Shown here piece by piece: positions 56,561 through 64,000 of a DNA stretch of 64,000 nt. The stretch is from Acidimicrobiia bacterium (GTDB taxonomy: Bacteria; Actinomycetota; Acidimicrobiia; IMCC26256; PALSA-555), in the NCBI GenBank assembly GCA_040881685.1, contig JBBECS010000054.1:90953-154952 (forward strand), read 5' to 3'. Position 1 is the stretch's first letter, and every line of letters begins with the position of its first letter. The notes below the pieces were generated by a model. It worked only from the letters and a program-made list of their open reading frames with translations, did not search any database and was not told the DNA's origin. The translations under genes were made by a program, and so were the position numbers.

Positions 56561-58519
56561 TCACGATGCGGGAAGTTGGGGTAGCACCCACTGGAAGATC
56601 AGCTCGGCCGCATCGGGGTTGAAATGCACGCCGTCGTAGCGCAACTCGACCCCGTTCAACGTGTTCGTGTACACGCCGTCGGGTGACACGTATGCGTTGA
56701 GATCTACCAATGTCACGCCCGCATCCGCGCGCTGTCGCACGAAGCGCGTCAGGAGCGCGTTCCAATGATCGATGCGCGCTGGATCGTCCTCGTCCCATTT
56801 CGACGGTTGACCCACGACCTCGGGTCGGTGGTTGTACGGAGCGGTGAGCAGCACGACCTTCCCGCCATGGGCGCGCAGGGTGTCAACGCCGCGTTCGAGC
56901 TGCGCGAGCAGATAGCGGTCCGACTTCTTGCTTCCGAAAGGCAGGCTCTCACCGTCGACTTCGAGATCCTGGACGACGAACACATCGAAGACCACGACCG
57001 AGACGACCGGCGCCGTCTCGGACACAAATCCCTCCCACTGTGCGGGCCAGTCGTCGCAAGTCGTCTCCGTCGGTGCCGAGCGCCCGCCGTGCTCGATCAC
57101 GGCGCGCTGCGCGAGTCCGCACGCGAGCTCCCCACGGTTGAAGAGCTCCACTCCCGCTGCGTGCGAACCCCGGTCGAAGCCGTCGCCGAGGGTCTTGGCC
57201 ACCGAGTCGCCGACGACGAGGACGCGTGCGGGCACGGGTGCCGGTGTCCCTGGCAAGGTCGTCACCGGTGGCGATGCGACCGCAATCTCGTCCGGCGTGC
57301 CCCGGACGACGGGAACCAGGAGGAACACGGCCGCAAGCACCGCGGCCAAGCCCGGCACCACGACGACCGCGCGCCGCGCGAGCTGCGGCCAGTCACCCCG
57401 GCGCACCGGCATCTCCACGAAGAAGTAGGAAGCCGCCGCGAGCCCAGCGCTCACCGCGATCCGCAAGATGAGCAGCGCCGTCCCGTGCAGACCCGAGCGG
57501 TCCTCGGTCAACGTCAAGTACACCGGCCAGTGCCATAGGTAGAGCCCGTACGACACCTTGCCGACGGCGCGCAGCGGCTTCGGTGACAGCGCCGACCGCA
57601 CGAGGTTGCGCCGCGGCTGCACTGCCGCACCGATCACCAGCGCGCACGCGACTGCCGCCAGGAGGTAGCCACCGCGGTACATCCATTCAGCCGTGTCTCT
57701 TGTGACAATGAGCATCACGAGCAGAACAACGGATCCCGCGAGACCCGCACGCACCCACGGAGCGGCGCGCGGCGCGCGACGGCGGCGTGTGCGCTGACGC
57801 AGGAGAACGGCCGCGAGCACCGCCCCCGCGAGGAGCGCCTGCGCGCGGGTATCGGTGCCGTAGTACACACGTGACGGGTCCGACCCGGATTTGTAAAGCG
57901 CGGCCATCAGCAACGCTGAGACCACTGCACCGATCACGAACACCCGCGTGACGAGCCGCAGCTGTGGACGCCAACGGAGCAGCACCAGCACGAGGAACGG
58001 CCATAACAGGTAGAACTGCTCTTCGATCGCGAGCGACCACATGTGCCGGAACGGCGACGGCGCCGCGAACTGCTCGAAATAGCTTTGGTCCGACAGGACG
58101 AAGCGCCAGTTGGCGACGTAGCCGATGGCGGCCAGCCCGTCGTCTCGTATTCGCTCGAGCTGCGAAGCCTTTGCGATTGCGAGCGCATAGACGGCGATGC
58201 CCAACAGCACGAGCGCGAGTGCCGGCAGTAAGCGGCGCGCTCGGCGGATCCAGAAACCCCGAAGGTCGATTCGGCCATGTCGGCCCCACTCGGCGAGCAG
58301 CAACGTCGTGATCAAGAAGCCACTCAGCACGAAGAAGAGGTCGACACCGAGGAAGCCGCCGCGCATCCACGTGGCACCGCCGTGATACAGGAGGACCGCG
58401 ATGACCGCGACCCCGCGGAGCCCGTCGAGCGCGGGCTGATGCGGGATCGACGGCGCGCTCGGAGTGGAAGGGTCCCCGTGCGCCTCCGGCGTCCCGTCGG
58501 CGCGGGCGCGGGTGTCCAA
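56561..58519 (-). CDS. Acyltransferase 3 with C-terminal SGNH domain, OafA-like
   Basis: A protein of about 652 aa. The membrane part opens with the acyltransferase-3 motif PALDGLRGVAVIAVLLYHGG, continues with GGFLGVDLFFVLSGFLITTLLL and RRARRLLPAL, and has about ten helices. The C-terminal 230 residues are an SGNH-type hydrolase domain (VLVVGDSVAKTLGDGF, DGVHFNPDAAELIFQW). Such proteins O-acylate surface sugars or peptidoglycan. The start is uncertain: TTG 58519 is used because the region upstream is not gene-like and the divergent gene begins at 58580. Confidence 0.85.
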   Translation of the reverse strand: MDTRARADGTPEAHGDPSTPSAPSIPHQPALDGLRGVAVIAVLLYHGGATWMRGGFLGVDLFFVLSGFLITTLLLAEWGRHGRIDLRGFWIRRARRLLPALALVLLGIAVYALAIAKASQLERIRDDGLAAIGYVANWRFVLSDQSYFEQFAAPSPFRHMWSLAIEEQFYLLWPFLVLVLLRWRPQLRLVTRVFVIGAVVSALLMAALYKSGSDPSRVYYGTDTRAQALLAGAVLAAVLLRQRTRRRRAPRAAPWVRAGLAGSVVLLVMLIVTRDTAEWMYRGGYLLAAVACALVIGAAVQPRRNLVRSALSPKPLRAVGKVSYGLYLWHWPVYLTLTEDRSGLHGTALLILRIAVSAGLAAASYFFVEMPVRRGDWPQLARRAVVVVPGLAAVLAAVFLLVPVVRGTPDEIAVASPPVTTLPGTPAPVPARVLVVGDSVAKTLGDGFDRGSHAAGVELFNRGELACGLAQRAVIEHGGRSAPTETTCDDWPAQWEGFVSETAPVVSVVVFDVFVVQDLEVDGESLPFGSKKSDRYLLAQLERGVDTLRAHGGKVVLLTAPYNHRPEVVGQPSKWDEDDPARIDHWNALLTRFVRQRADAGVTLVDLNAYVSPDGVYTNTLNGVELRYDGVHFNPDAAELIFQWVLPQLPAS

Positions 58520-58579
58520 GCGCGTCAAGTCTGACCGCCCGCTTCCTGCCCGTGTAGGTCGCGCGGGTACGTTGGGCCG

Positions 58580-59146
58580 ATGCGCCGTGGCACCCGGGCT
58601 CTGGCCTTCGCCGTCGCCACTGCGACGCTCCTCGCGATGGCGCCCACGGTCGTGAGCGCGAGCGCACCCGCGAAGGCCAAGCCCGCGGCGTACGCCAAGA
58701 GCGTGTGCAGCAGCTTGGACAGCTGGCTCACCAAGATCGAGAGCGCGAGCGCGCAAGCCTCCGCGGCGCCGCCAACGACTCCGGCGCAGGGCAAGAAAGC
58801 CTTGCTGAAGCTGGTCGGCTCGGCCGTCAACGCGACGAAGGCGCTCGTGGGCAAGCTGAAGAAGACCGGACCACCGGCGGTCGAAGGCGGGGCAGACGTG
58901 CAGTCGATCGTGGTCGGGCAGTTCAAGCAGGTGCAATCGACGCTGACGAACGCGCGCAAGTCACTGAAGCAGCTCCCAGCCGACGATCCGGTGGCGTTCG
59001 TGGCTCAATCACGGACGGCTCAGGACGCAGTGGAAGCCGGGCTCGAGAGCGTGCAAGCCGCGCTGAACGCGGCCAGCGCGCTCGACGTGGCGCCACTCGT
59101 GAAGGCATTCAACGCACAGGCAACCTGCCAACAGCTCACCGACTGA
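58580..59146 (+). CDS. Secreted helical hypothetical protein
   Basis: A 188 aa protein with a signal peptide (RALAFAVATATLLAMAPTVVSASA) and a body rich in Ala, Lys and Ser with a helical pattern and two Cys (SVCSSLDSW and ATCQQLTD). It resembles no named family. A TACGTT box lies 6 bases before the ATG, so it is likely leaderless. The 3' end overlaps the convergent alpha/beta hydrolase by 11 bases. Confidence 0.68.
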   Translation: MRRGTRALAFAVATATLLAMAPTVVSASAPAKAKPAAYAKSVCSSLDSWLTKIESASAQASAAPPTTPAQGKKALLKLVGSAVNATKALVGKLKKTGPPAVEGGADVQSIVVGQFKQVQSTLTNARKSLKQLPADDPVAFVAQSRTAQDAVEAGLESVQAALNAASALDVAPLVKAFNAQATCQQLTD

Positions 59147-60014
59147 CCACGTCGGCCGCGTGCCGGCGGCGCCACCAGCGACGGATACGCCCCGCGGGCT
59201 CGAGCCACTTGGCTCGCTCCGCCACCTGCACGACGTTGGTCATCACCTCCCCGAAGTGGTCGGGACGGGCGAGCAGCCAGCTGTGCCCACCCGGGACGGA
59301 GATCGTCGGCGCATCGCCGAGCGCGTCGCGCAATGCATCGATCGACGCGTCGGTCACCACCCGATCTCGCGGCGACCACACCACCACTACGGGGAGTCCG
59401 CGCTTGCGGAGCGCGCCGAGCTCATCGGTGAGGTCGGCGTCGCGAGCAAGGCGCGCCGAGCGCCAGAAGGAACGCGGGTCGAGCACGATGTTCGGGAGTG
59501 CCTCGGTGAACACCACCGGAAGTACCCGAGAGAGCTGGATCGCGCCGCGCAGATCACGCGAGAGGTGCAGACCCCAATCCCAGATCGGCCGATCCGTCAT
59601 CGGTCGAACCAGCTCGCCGTCGTCTGCCCACACTGCTCCGCCGATCGAGTTCACGAGTACGAGGGCGCCGACACGATCGGGATGGTCGTGCGCGGTCACG
59701 ATGGACACGCCGCCGCCGAACGAATGCCCCACGAGAAGCACCGGTTCGGTGACGCCCAGCTCGTCGAGGAACGCGACCAGCCACGTCGCGTAGCCGCGCA
59801 GCGTGCATTCCTCGGCGGGCAACCCGGCGCTCCCGCTGAACCCGGGCATGGCCGGCGCGATCACGCGCACTCCCATCGCGGCGAGGCGCTTCACCGCGCC
59901 CCGATAGGCCCGGTGGCTGAGCCCCCATCCGTGCAGGAACACGACCGTGCGCCCGCGTCCAGCCTCGAGATACGACACCGACCGCCCGGCGACGCGGCGA
60001 CGGTGCCAACGCAA
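59136..60014 (-). CDS. Alpha/beta hydrolase
   Basis: A 292 aa hydrolase: oxyanion region VVFLHGWGLSHRAYRG, nucleophile elbow LVGHSFGGGVSIV, acid in VVVVWSPRDRVVTD and the His in PGGHSWLLARPDHFGE. It is the last gene of the minus-strand run with a PLP decarboxylase, Coq4-like protein and amidohydrolase. The substrate is unknown. TTG 60014 is chosen, 7 bases after the decarboxylase stop; a start further up would lie inside that gene. Confidence 0.82.
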   Translation of the reverse strand: MRWHRRRVAGRSVSYLEAGRGRTVVFLHGWGLSHRAYRGAVKRLAAMGVRVIAPAMPGFSGSAGLPAEECTLRGYATWLVAFLDELGVTEPVLLVGHSFGGGVSIVTAHDHPDRVGALVLVNSIGGAVWADDGELVRPMTDRPIWDWGLHLSRDLRGAIQLSRVLPVVFTEALPNIVLDPRSFWRSARLARDADLTDELGALRKRGLPVVVVWSPRDRVVTDASIDALRDALGDAPTISVPGGHSWLLARPDHFGEVMTNVVQVAERAKWLEPAGRIRRWWRRRHAADVVSR

Positions 60015-60021
60015 CCCGGGT

Positions 60022-61239
60022 TTAGGAATAGCGGGCCTCGACTCCCTTGGACTCGCCGTGGTTCGCGACCGCGTCGACGAAGTCGGAGAGCAGCGCATCG
60101 GCGACGTTGGCGTGCGCGGGCGACAGGACCATGTGCAGGCCGCGCGGCTCCACGTTGCGATTGAGATTCCAACCCCGTTCGTCCATCACGTCGCCGACCG
60201 CGTACAGGTCGAGGCTGCTCGACTCCAGCGCGAGCACGGGCCCGATCGGCGCGCCGACGATCTCGATTCCGGAGATGCCTTCGAGTCCTGTGCGGATCTT
60301 CTCCACGGTCGTCATCAGCCCGCGCATGATCTCGGTGTACCCGTCGACCCCGAGATAGCGCATCGCGGCCCATGCGCTGGCAATGGGGGCCGCGGGTCGT
60401 GCTCCCATGATCGCCGGCGATCCGTACACACCCGCCGGCCACTGGTCGTAGAGGAAGACCTGGTGCGAGGACCAGTCGGGGTCGCGGTGCAGCACCACCG
60501 ACGCGCCCTTCGGCACGTATCCGAACTTGTGCACATCGGCCGAGATCTCGGTCACACCCTCGACGCGGAAGTCCCACGGCGGCACATCGCGGCCAAGTCG
60601 TTCGAGGAAGGGCAGCACGAATCCGCCGAGGCACCCATCCACATGACATCCCGCGCCGTGCTCGGCCGCGAGCGCGGCAATGTCCGCCACCGGGTCCATG
60701 ACCCCATGGGGATACGAGAACGCCGACGCGACCAGCACCGCCGTCGACGGTCCGACGAGGCGCGCGGCCTCGCGCACGTCCACACGCCATTGGTCATCCA
60801 GCGGGACTGAGACGAGCTCCATGCCGAAGTAGTGGGCCGCCTTCGCGTAGGCCGGATGCGCCGAGTGCGGGGCAAGGATTTGAGGACGCTCGACGCCGCG
60901 CGCACGCGCGCGCTCGCGATTGACGAGCATCGACATGAGGATCGACTCGGTGCCACCCGAGGTCATCGTCCCGCCACCGGGCTCGGGTGCGTGCAGGAGG
61001 TCGCCGGTCATCTGCACAACCTCGGCTTCGAGCGCGGCGACTTCGGGGAACTTGAAGGGGTTGAGCGCGTTGTGGAACAGGTATCGACGTTGGACCTCGA
61101 GGAACAGCTGCTCGAGGTCGTCGCGGCCCGAGGGATACACGAGGCCGAAGAGCCGAGCGCCGAGGACGTCCGGTTCGACTGCACGGCGTCGGTCGAGCTC
61201 GGCGAGCACGTCGTCCGCTGGGGTGCCCCCGTCCTGCAT
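60022..61239 (-). CDS. PLP-dependent decarboxylase (group II / sphingosine-phosphate lyase-like)
   Basis: A 405 aa PLP enzyme. GGGTMTSGGTESILMSM is the cofactor phosphate loop, HVDGCLGGFVLPFLERLG holds the Asp, and the PLP Lys is in SADVHKFGYVPKGASVVL. The GTSGGTES pattern and the layout after the Lys look more like sphingosine-1-phosphate lyase and related amino-acid decarboxylases than like glutamate decarboxylase. The substrate is not known. The ATG at 61239 is 13 bases after the Coq4-like stop. A longer upstream frame is not used. Confidence 0.85.
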   Translation of the reverse strand: MQDGGTPADDVLAELDRRRAVEPDVLGARLFGLVYPSGRDDLEQLFLEVQRRYLFHNALNPFKFPEVAALEAEVVQMTGDLLHAPEPGGGTMTSGGTESILMSMLVNRERARARGVERPQILAPHSAHPAYAKAAHYFGMELVSVPLDDQWRVDVREAARLVGPSTAVLVASAFSYPHGVMDPVADIAALAAEHGAGCHVDGCLGGFVLPFLERLGRDVPPWDFRVEGVTEISADVHKFGYVPKGASVVLHRDPDWSSHQVFLYDQWPAGVYGSPAIMGARPAAPIASAWAAMRYLGVDGYTEIMRGLMTTVEKIRTGLEGISGIEIVGAPIGPVLALESSSLDLYAVGDVMDERGWNLNRNVEPRGLHMVLSPAHANVADALLSDFVDAVANHGESKGVEARYS

Positions 61240-61252
61240 CAGCTGGTGTGCA

Positions 61253-62368
61253 TCAGCTGCTGACGTGCTGCGCGGCGAGCCGTCCAGCCTCGCGCTGGTA
61301 CTCCGTGATTCCCGCGGGTTCGAACGGCCCGACCGAGCCGGCCGCGATCGCTTCGGGCGACTTCTCCGGGATCTCGAGCAGCTCGGCGAGCAAGCTGACC
61401 GGGTGCTCGGCCACCGAGTGGTAGTCGACCGTGAACAGGTCGCGGCCCAGCTTCTCCGCCACTGCCTTGCCACGGCGGATGGCATCGGCCAGGCGAACAT
61501 CGACGCCCGGGTTGTCGAGGAGCCGATCACGGACATCCACGCGGAAGAATCCTTGCCGGTCCACGTAGCCCGTCTCGAAGAGCCCGATCATGGTGGCGAG
61601 CCACGCGAAGCCCTTCGGGTCGGGATCGGCGCGGCCGAGGAACGCGAACACCTCGAGCTCGCCCTCCATGGTCGTGCCGTAGTCGGCGAGTACATGCACG
61701 AAGTCGTGCTGCGCGAGGTACGCCGAGGCCGCACTGCGCGTCCCAGGGAGGAAGAAGCCGCGCTCCCGGTACATGTCGGAGACGCATCGGCCGAGGCTTC
61801 CCTCCGGGAGTTCGGCGAGCTGGCGCCATCGAAGCTCGAGGTCGGGCTCGGGCGGGCCTTCCTCCCACGGGTCTTCGAGCGCGGCCTTGGAATGCAACGT
61901 CTCCATCGACGTCTCGTCGAAGTGCTCGGCGAAGCCGCTGCGACGAAGGTCGTTCCAGGCAAGGCCGAGTGCGCCCCTCGCATACTTGCGCGCGATCCCG
62001 ACGAAGTCGTCGGCGATCCCCAGCACCTCGGCACATTCGGCGACGCGACGCGCGACGTCCTCCGGGATCGGCGTGAGCACCATCTCGGCGAGGACCATGT
62101 GGTGCACGATCCGCTGGCGGTACTGGTGCCCGCGGCGCGCCAGCACCTTGCCGAGCTCGGCGGCATCGAGTGGCTCGAGCGACCGGTAGTCGATGTCGAC
62201 TTCGGTGACCGCCTTCGTCACCGCCCGTAGCAAAGACACCTGCACATCGGTGAGCCCGCCATCGGGCGCGACCGCCGTTGCCATCCCGCGCGAGACCGCA
62301 TGGACCTCTTCGTATTCGGGCTTCGACGTGTCGACGTCGGCGGACGGGTCCGAGAATGGACCGGTCAC
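61253..62368 (-). CDS. Coq4-like protein
   Basis: A 371 aa protein with no membrane segment. The region at about 221-237 is the Coq4 metal motif, His-Asp-x-x-His followed by 11 residues and Glu (HDFVHVLADYGTTMEGE), preceded by RERGFFLPGTRSAASAYLAQ and followed by EVFAFLGRADPDPKGFAWLATMIGLFETGYV. In eukaryotes and proteobacteria Coq4 works in ubiquinone synthesis, decarboxylating and hydroxylating the ring. Actinobacteria make menaquinone, so another substrate is likely here. The N-terminal 200 residues are not recognised and may be a separate domain. GTG 62368 overlaps the amidohydrolase stop by 4 bases. Confidence 0.7.
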   Translation of the reverse strand: MTGPFSDPSADVDTSKPEYEEVHAVSRGMATAVAPDGGLTDVQVSLLRAVTKAVTEVDIDYRSLEPLDAAELGKVLARRGHQYRQRIVHHMVLAEMVLTPIPEDVARRVAECAEVLGIADDFVGIARKYARGALGLAWNDLRRSGFAEHFDETSMETLHSKAALEDPWEEGPPEPDLELRWRQLAELPEGSLGRCVSDMYRERGFFLPGTRSAASAYLAQHDFVHVLADYGTTMEGELEVFAFLGRADPDPKGFAWLATMIGLFETGYVDRQGFFRVDVRDRLLDNPGVDVRLADAIRRGKAVAEKLGRDLFTVDYHSVAEHPVSLLAELLEIPEKSPEAIAAGSVGPFEPAGITEYQREAGRLAAQHVSS

Positions 62369-63564
62369 GGCAGACAGCGCTCCGGCAACGGATGCTGGAA
62401 CAGCTGCGCCGCGTTCTGGTGGAGCATCTTGCGCAGCTCGTCGACGGGAAGGTCGCCCCAGAAGCGCTCGACGACAGCCTGCGAGTCGGGCCACGTACCG
62501 TCGCCGTGCGGGTAGTCGGTCTCGAACATGATGTGGTCGACGCCGATCGCGTAGCGCGTCGCGATCGTCGACGGGTCGTCGATGGTACAGAACCAGAAGT
62601 TGCGCCGGAGCACCTCGGCCGGACGCATCCCGCCGAAGCCGTCGAGGCCATAACCCGAGCGGTCGACGATGTTGTCGAGTCGGTCGATAAGCATGCCGAC
62701 CCAGCCGATGCCACCTTCCGACATCGCGATCTTCAGCGTCGGGTAGCGCGCCCCCCACGCCGACCACACCCACTCCGCGCACGCCGTGAGCGAGAGTTGG
62801 CCGAACAAGGTCGCACCGAGCTGGAGAGGCGGGCAACCCGCCGGGAAGTCGGGCATGCCTGACGAGCCCACGTGCAGGCAGATGACCGTCTCGGTCTCCG
62901 CGCACGCGGCGATGATCGGCTCCCAGTAGTCGCTGAAGATCGCCGGGAAGTCGATGCGGTGCGGGCGTTCGGGCAGCGTGACCGCTCGGAACCCGCGTGC
63001 GGCGTTGCGACGGATCTCCTCAGCGCCGATCTCGGGATCGGAGAGCCAGGTGATTCCCATCGGGATCGTGCGGTCGGGGTACGGCTGCCACCACTCCTCG
63101 TACATCCAGTCGTTCCACGCACGCGTGACCGCAAGCCCGAGCTCCGGGTCCTGCGCCTGCGAATACACGCGGCCACAGAATCCCGTGATCATCGACGGGA
63201 AGTTCAGGGACGCCCACACGCCGTTGATGTCCATGTCGCGGACTCGGGCGTCGATGTCCCAACAGCCCCGCCGCATCTGGTCGAAGCGGAACGGCTCGAT
63301 CTTCACCGTCTCGGGCCGTCGCCCCGCCACCGCGTTCTGACCCACCTGGAAATGGCGAGCGCCCTCGAACTCCCAGACCTCGTGACCGCTCTCGTCCTCG
63401 ATGATGCGCGGCGCGCGCTCCTGGAGCGCCTTCGGCAGCCGGCCCTCGAACATGTGGCGTGGCTCCACGAGGTGGTCGTCCACCGAGATGATCGTGTACT
63501 TCACCTCGCGGGGTTCGGGCTCAGGAAGGAAGAGGTCCGGGCGGGGCTCGGCGGTCGTCGTCAT
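62365..63564 (-). CDS. Amidohydrolase family protein (amidohydrolase-2 type)
   Basis: A 399 aa TIM-barrel metal enzyme. It has the N-terminal IISVDDHLVEPRHMFEGRLPK, the HVGSSGMPDFP segment, and VDHIMFETDYPHGDGTWPDS with the last metal Asp. Related enzymes decarboxylate or hydrolyse aromatic or acyl compounds (ACMSD-like). A TAGATT box ends 7 bases before the ATG 63564, so the mRNA is likely leaderless. It is the first gene of the run that includes the Coq4-like protein, decarboxylase and hydrolase. Confidence 0.88.
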   Translation of the reverse strand: MTTTAEPRPDLFLPEPEPREVKYTIISVDDHLVEPRHMFEGRLPKALQERAPRIIEDESGHEVWEFEGARHFQVGQNAVAGRRPETVKIEPFRFDQMRRGCWDIDARVRDMDINGVWASLNFPSMITGFCGRVYSQAQDPELGLAVTRAWNDWMYEEWWQPYPDRTIPMGITWLSDPEIGAEEIRRNAARGFRAVTLPERPHRIDFPAIFSDYWEPIIAACAETETVICLHVGSSGMPDFPAGCPPLQLGATLFGQLSLTACAEWVWSAWGARYPTLKIAMSEGGIGWVGMLIDRLDNIVDRSGYGLDGFGGMRPAEVLRRNFWFCTIDDPSTIATRYAIGVDHIMFETDYPHGDGTWPDSQAVVERFWGDLPVDELRKMLHQNAAQLFQHPLPERCLP

Positions 63565-63606
63565 ACCCAAGAATCTACGGCACCCCCCGTTCTGGAGATC
63601 CAGGGG

Positions 63607-64000
63607 CTACTGCTTCGGTCGCTGTGGGGCTCCAGAAGGGGGGTTGGCGGTGGGGCCGAGCCGACCGCGCTGGTCGAGCACATACAGCAGAACGAGCGCC
63701 GGCAGACAGGTCAGCACCGCCACGCCGAACACCGCGAGGACGGCGGTGAGCGTCGCGTCCGGGGCGGACGCCGCGTCGAGCGTCAGGTGCGTCCCGAGGA
63801 GGTGCGGGTACTGCGCGACGCCCCATCCACCGACCACGGTGGCCACCGCGCCGACCGCGAGCACGCGCGCAACCGATGGTGTGCGCCGCACGAGTGCGAC
63901 GAGTGCCGACACCCCACAGAGGGCGGAGAGTACGACGAGCGGCAGCGCCTGGTGGGTCAGCCGGTTGAACAGGTGAGGCGAGTCGGAGTCGAGGATGGCG
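63607..64000 (-). CDS. cydB: Cytochrome bd ubiquinol oxidase subunit II, C-terminal part (cut by right edge)
   Basis: The frame is open to the right edge, so the N-terminal part lies outside the window. The visible residues include two hydrophobic helices and the CydB closing segments VGGWGVAQYPHLL and LTAVLAVFGVAVLTCLPALVLLYVL, with the basic Pro-rich end typical of actinobacterial copies. Cytochrome bd reduces oxygen with quinol as donor. Upstream cydA and downstream transport genes would be outside. The visible 3' end is 42 bases from the amidohydrolase ATG. Confidence 0.85.
   Translation of the reverse strand, partial: AILDSDSPHLFNRLTHQALPLVVLSALCGVSALVALVRRTPSVARVLAVGAVATVVGGWGVAQYPHLLGTHLTLDAASAPDATLTAVLAVFGVAVLTCLPALVLLYVLDQRGRLGPTANPPSGAPQRPKQ

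Noticed and set aside
60015-60098. A longer N-terminus for the alpha/beta hydrolase from ATG 60098
   Set aside because: It would overlap the decarboxylase C-terminus by over 70 bases and adds Ser/Arg-rich non-domain sequence.
1-64000. Insertion sequences, prophage or integrase genes
   Set aside because: No transposase, integrase, terminal inverted repeats or target duplications were recognised on either strand.

Overview
This is a high-GC chromosomal window (about two thirds G+C by eye) from an actinobacterium. The features that point there are an actinobacterial class E type sortase, an IniB-type small protein with two dynamin-like GTPases, acyl-CoA carboxylase parts, a DUF5317 protein, many acyl-CoA catabolic enzymes, and frequent TANNNT boxes six to eight bases upstream of ATG/GTG starts, which suggests leaderless mRNAs. 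The combination is most like the Acidimicrobiia, but that placement is an inference. I see no rRNA, tRNA, CRISPR array, insertion sequence or prophage. Genes are dense and many adjacent genes overlap by 4 bases.

Layout: 0-6.2 kb holds an iron-sulfur group (SufR-like regulator cut by the left edge, cysteine desulfurase, NfuA) with a VOC protein, a DUF169 protein, and an ATP-grasp ligase next to a radical SAM protein ending in a CCAEP tail. 6.2-9.5 kb holds aconitase and a cyclophilin. 9.5-16.1 kb is one System I cytochrome c maturation operon, ccmABCDEFGHI, including a 39-codon ccmD, with every junction overlapping by 4 bases. 16.2-20.2 kb holds a sortase, a stand-alone biotinyl carrier, an MFS exporter and a carboxyltransferase. 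20.3-26.4 kb is a signalling region: an ECF sigma factor with its own zinc-finger tail, a membrane protein translationally coupled to it, and two membrane proteins with HD-type output domains that have lost the GYP signature, preceded by a leader with candidate RNA structure and a 29-codon hydrophobic peptide. 26.7-33.1 kb has an unknown protein, a glycosyltransferase, an aldo/keto reductase, a TetR regulator, a Gfo/Idh/MocA oxidoreductase and a sulfatase.

33.1-40.2 kb is a catabolic set: luciferase-like oxidoreductase, cupin, two SDRs, two divergent enoyl-CoA hydratases, an epimerase-like protein and a class III CoA transferase. 41.1-47.1 kb is the most striking locus: an iniBAC-like set (IniB-like protein, then large and small dynamin-like GTPases) with a divergent Hsp70-like protein that carries a C-terminal membrane anchor and an exported Thr/Ser tail. 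47.2-51.8 kb has an acyl-CoA dehydrogenase with a palindromic upstream site, and a molybdate operon (HTH-Mop regulator, modABC). 51.8-59.1 kb has cell-surface proteins, a CysQ-like phosphatase, DegV, an MFS protein, a divergent PlsY relative and an acyltransferase-SGNH protein. 59.1-64.0 kb is a minus-strand run: an amidohydrolase, a Coq4-like protein, a PLP decarboxylase and an alpha/beta hydrolase, downstream of a cydB fragment cut by the right edge.

The gene sets suggest a respiring, lipid- and acyl-CoA-using organism with c-type cytochromes, cytochrome bd oxidase and a molybdoenzyme need, but no apocytochrome, molybdoenzyme or sortase substrate was recognised in this window.
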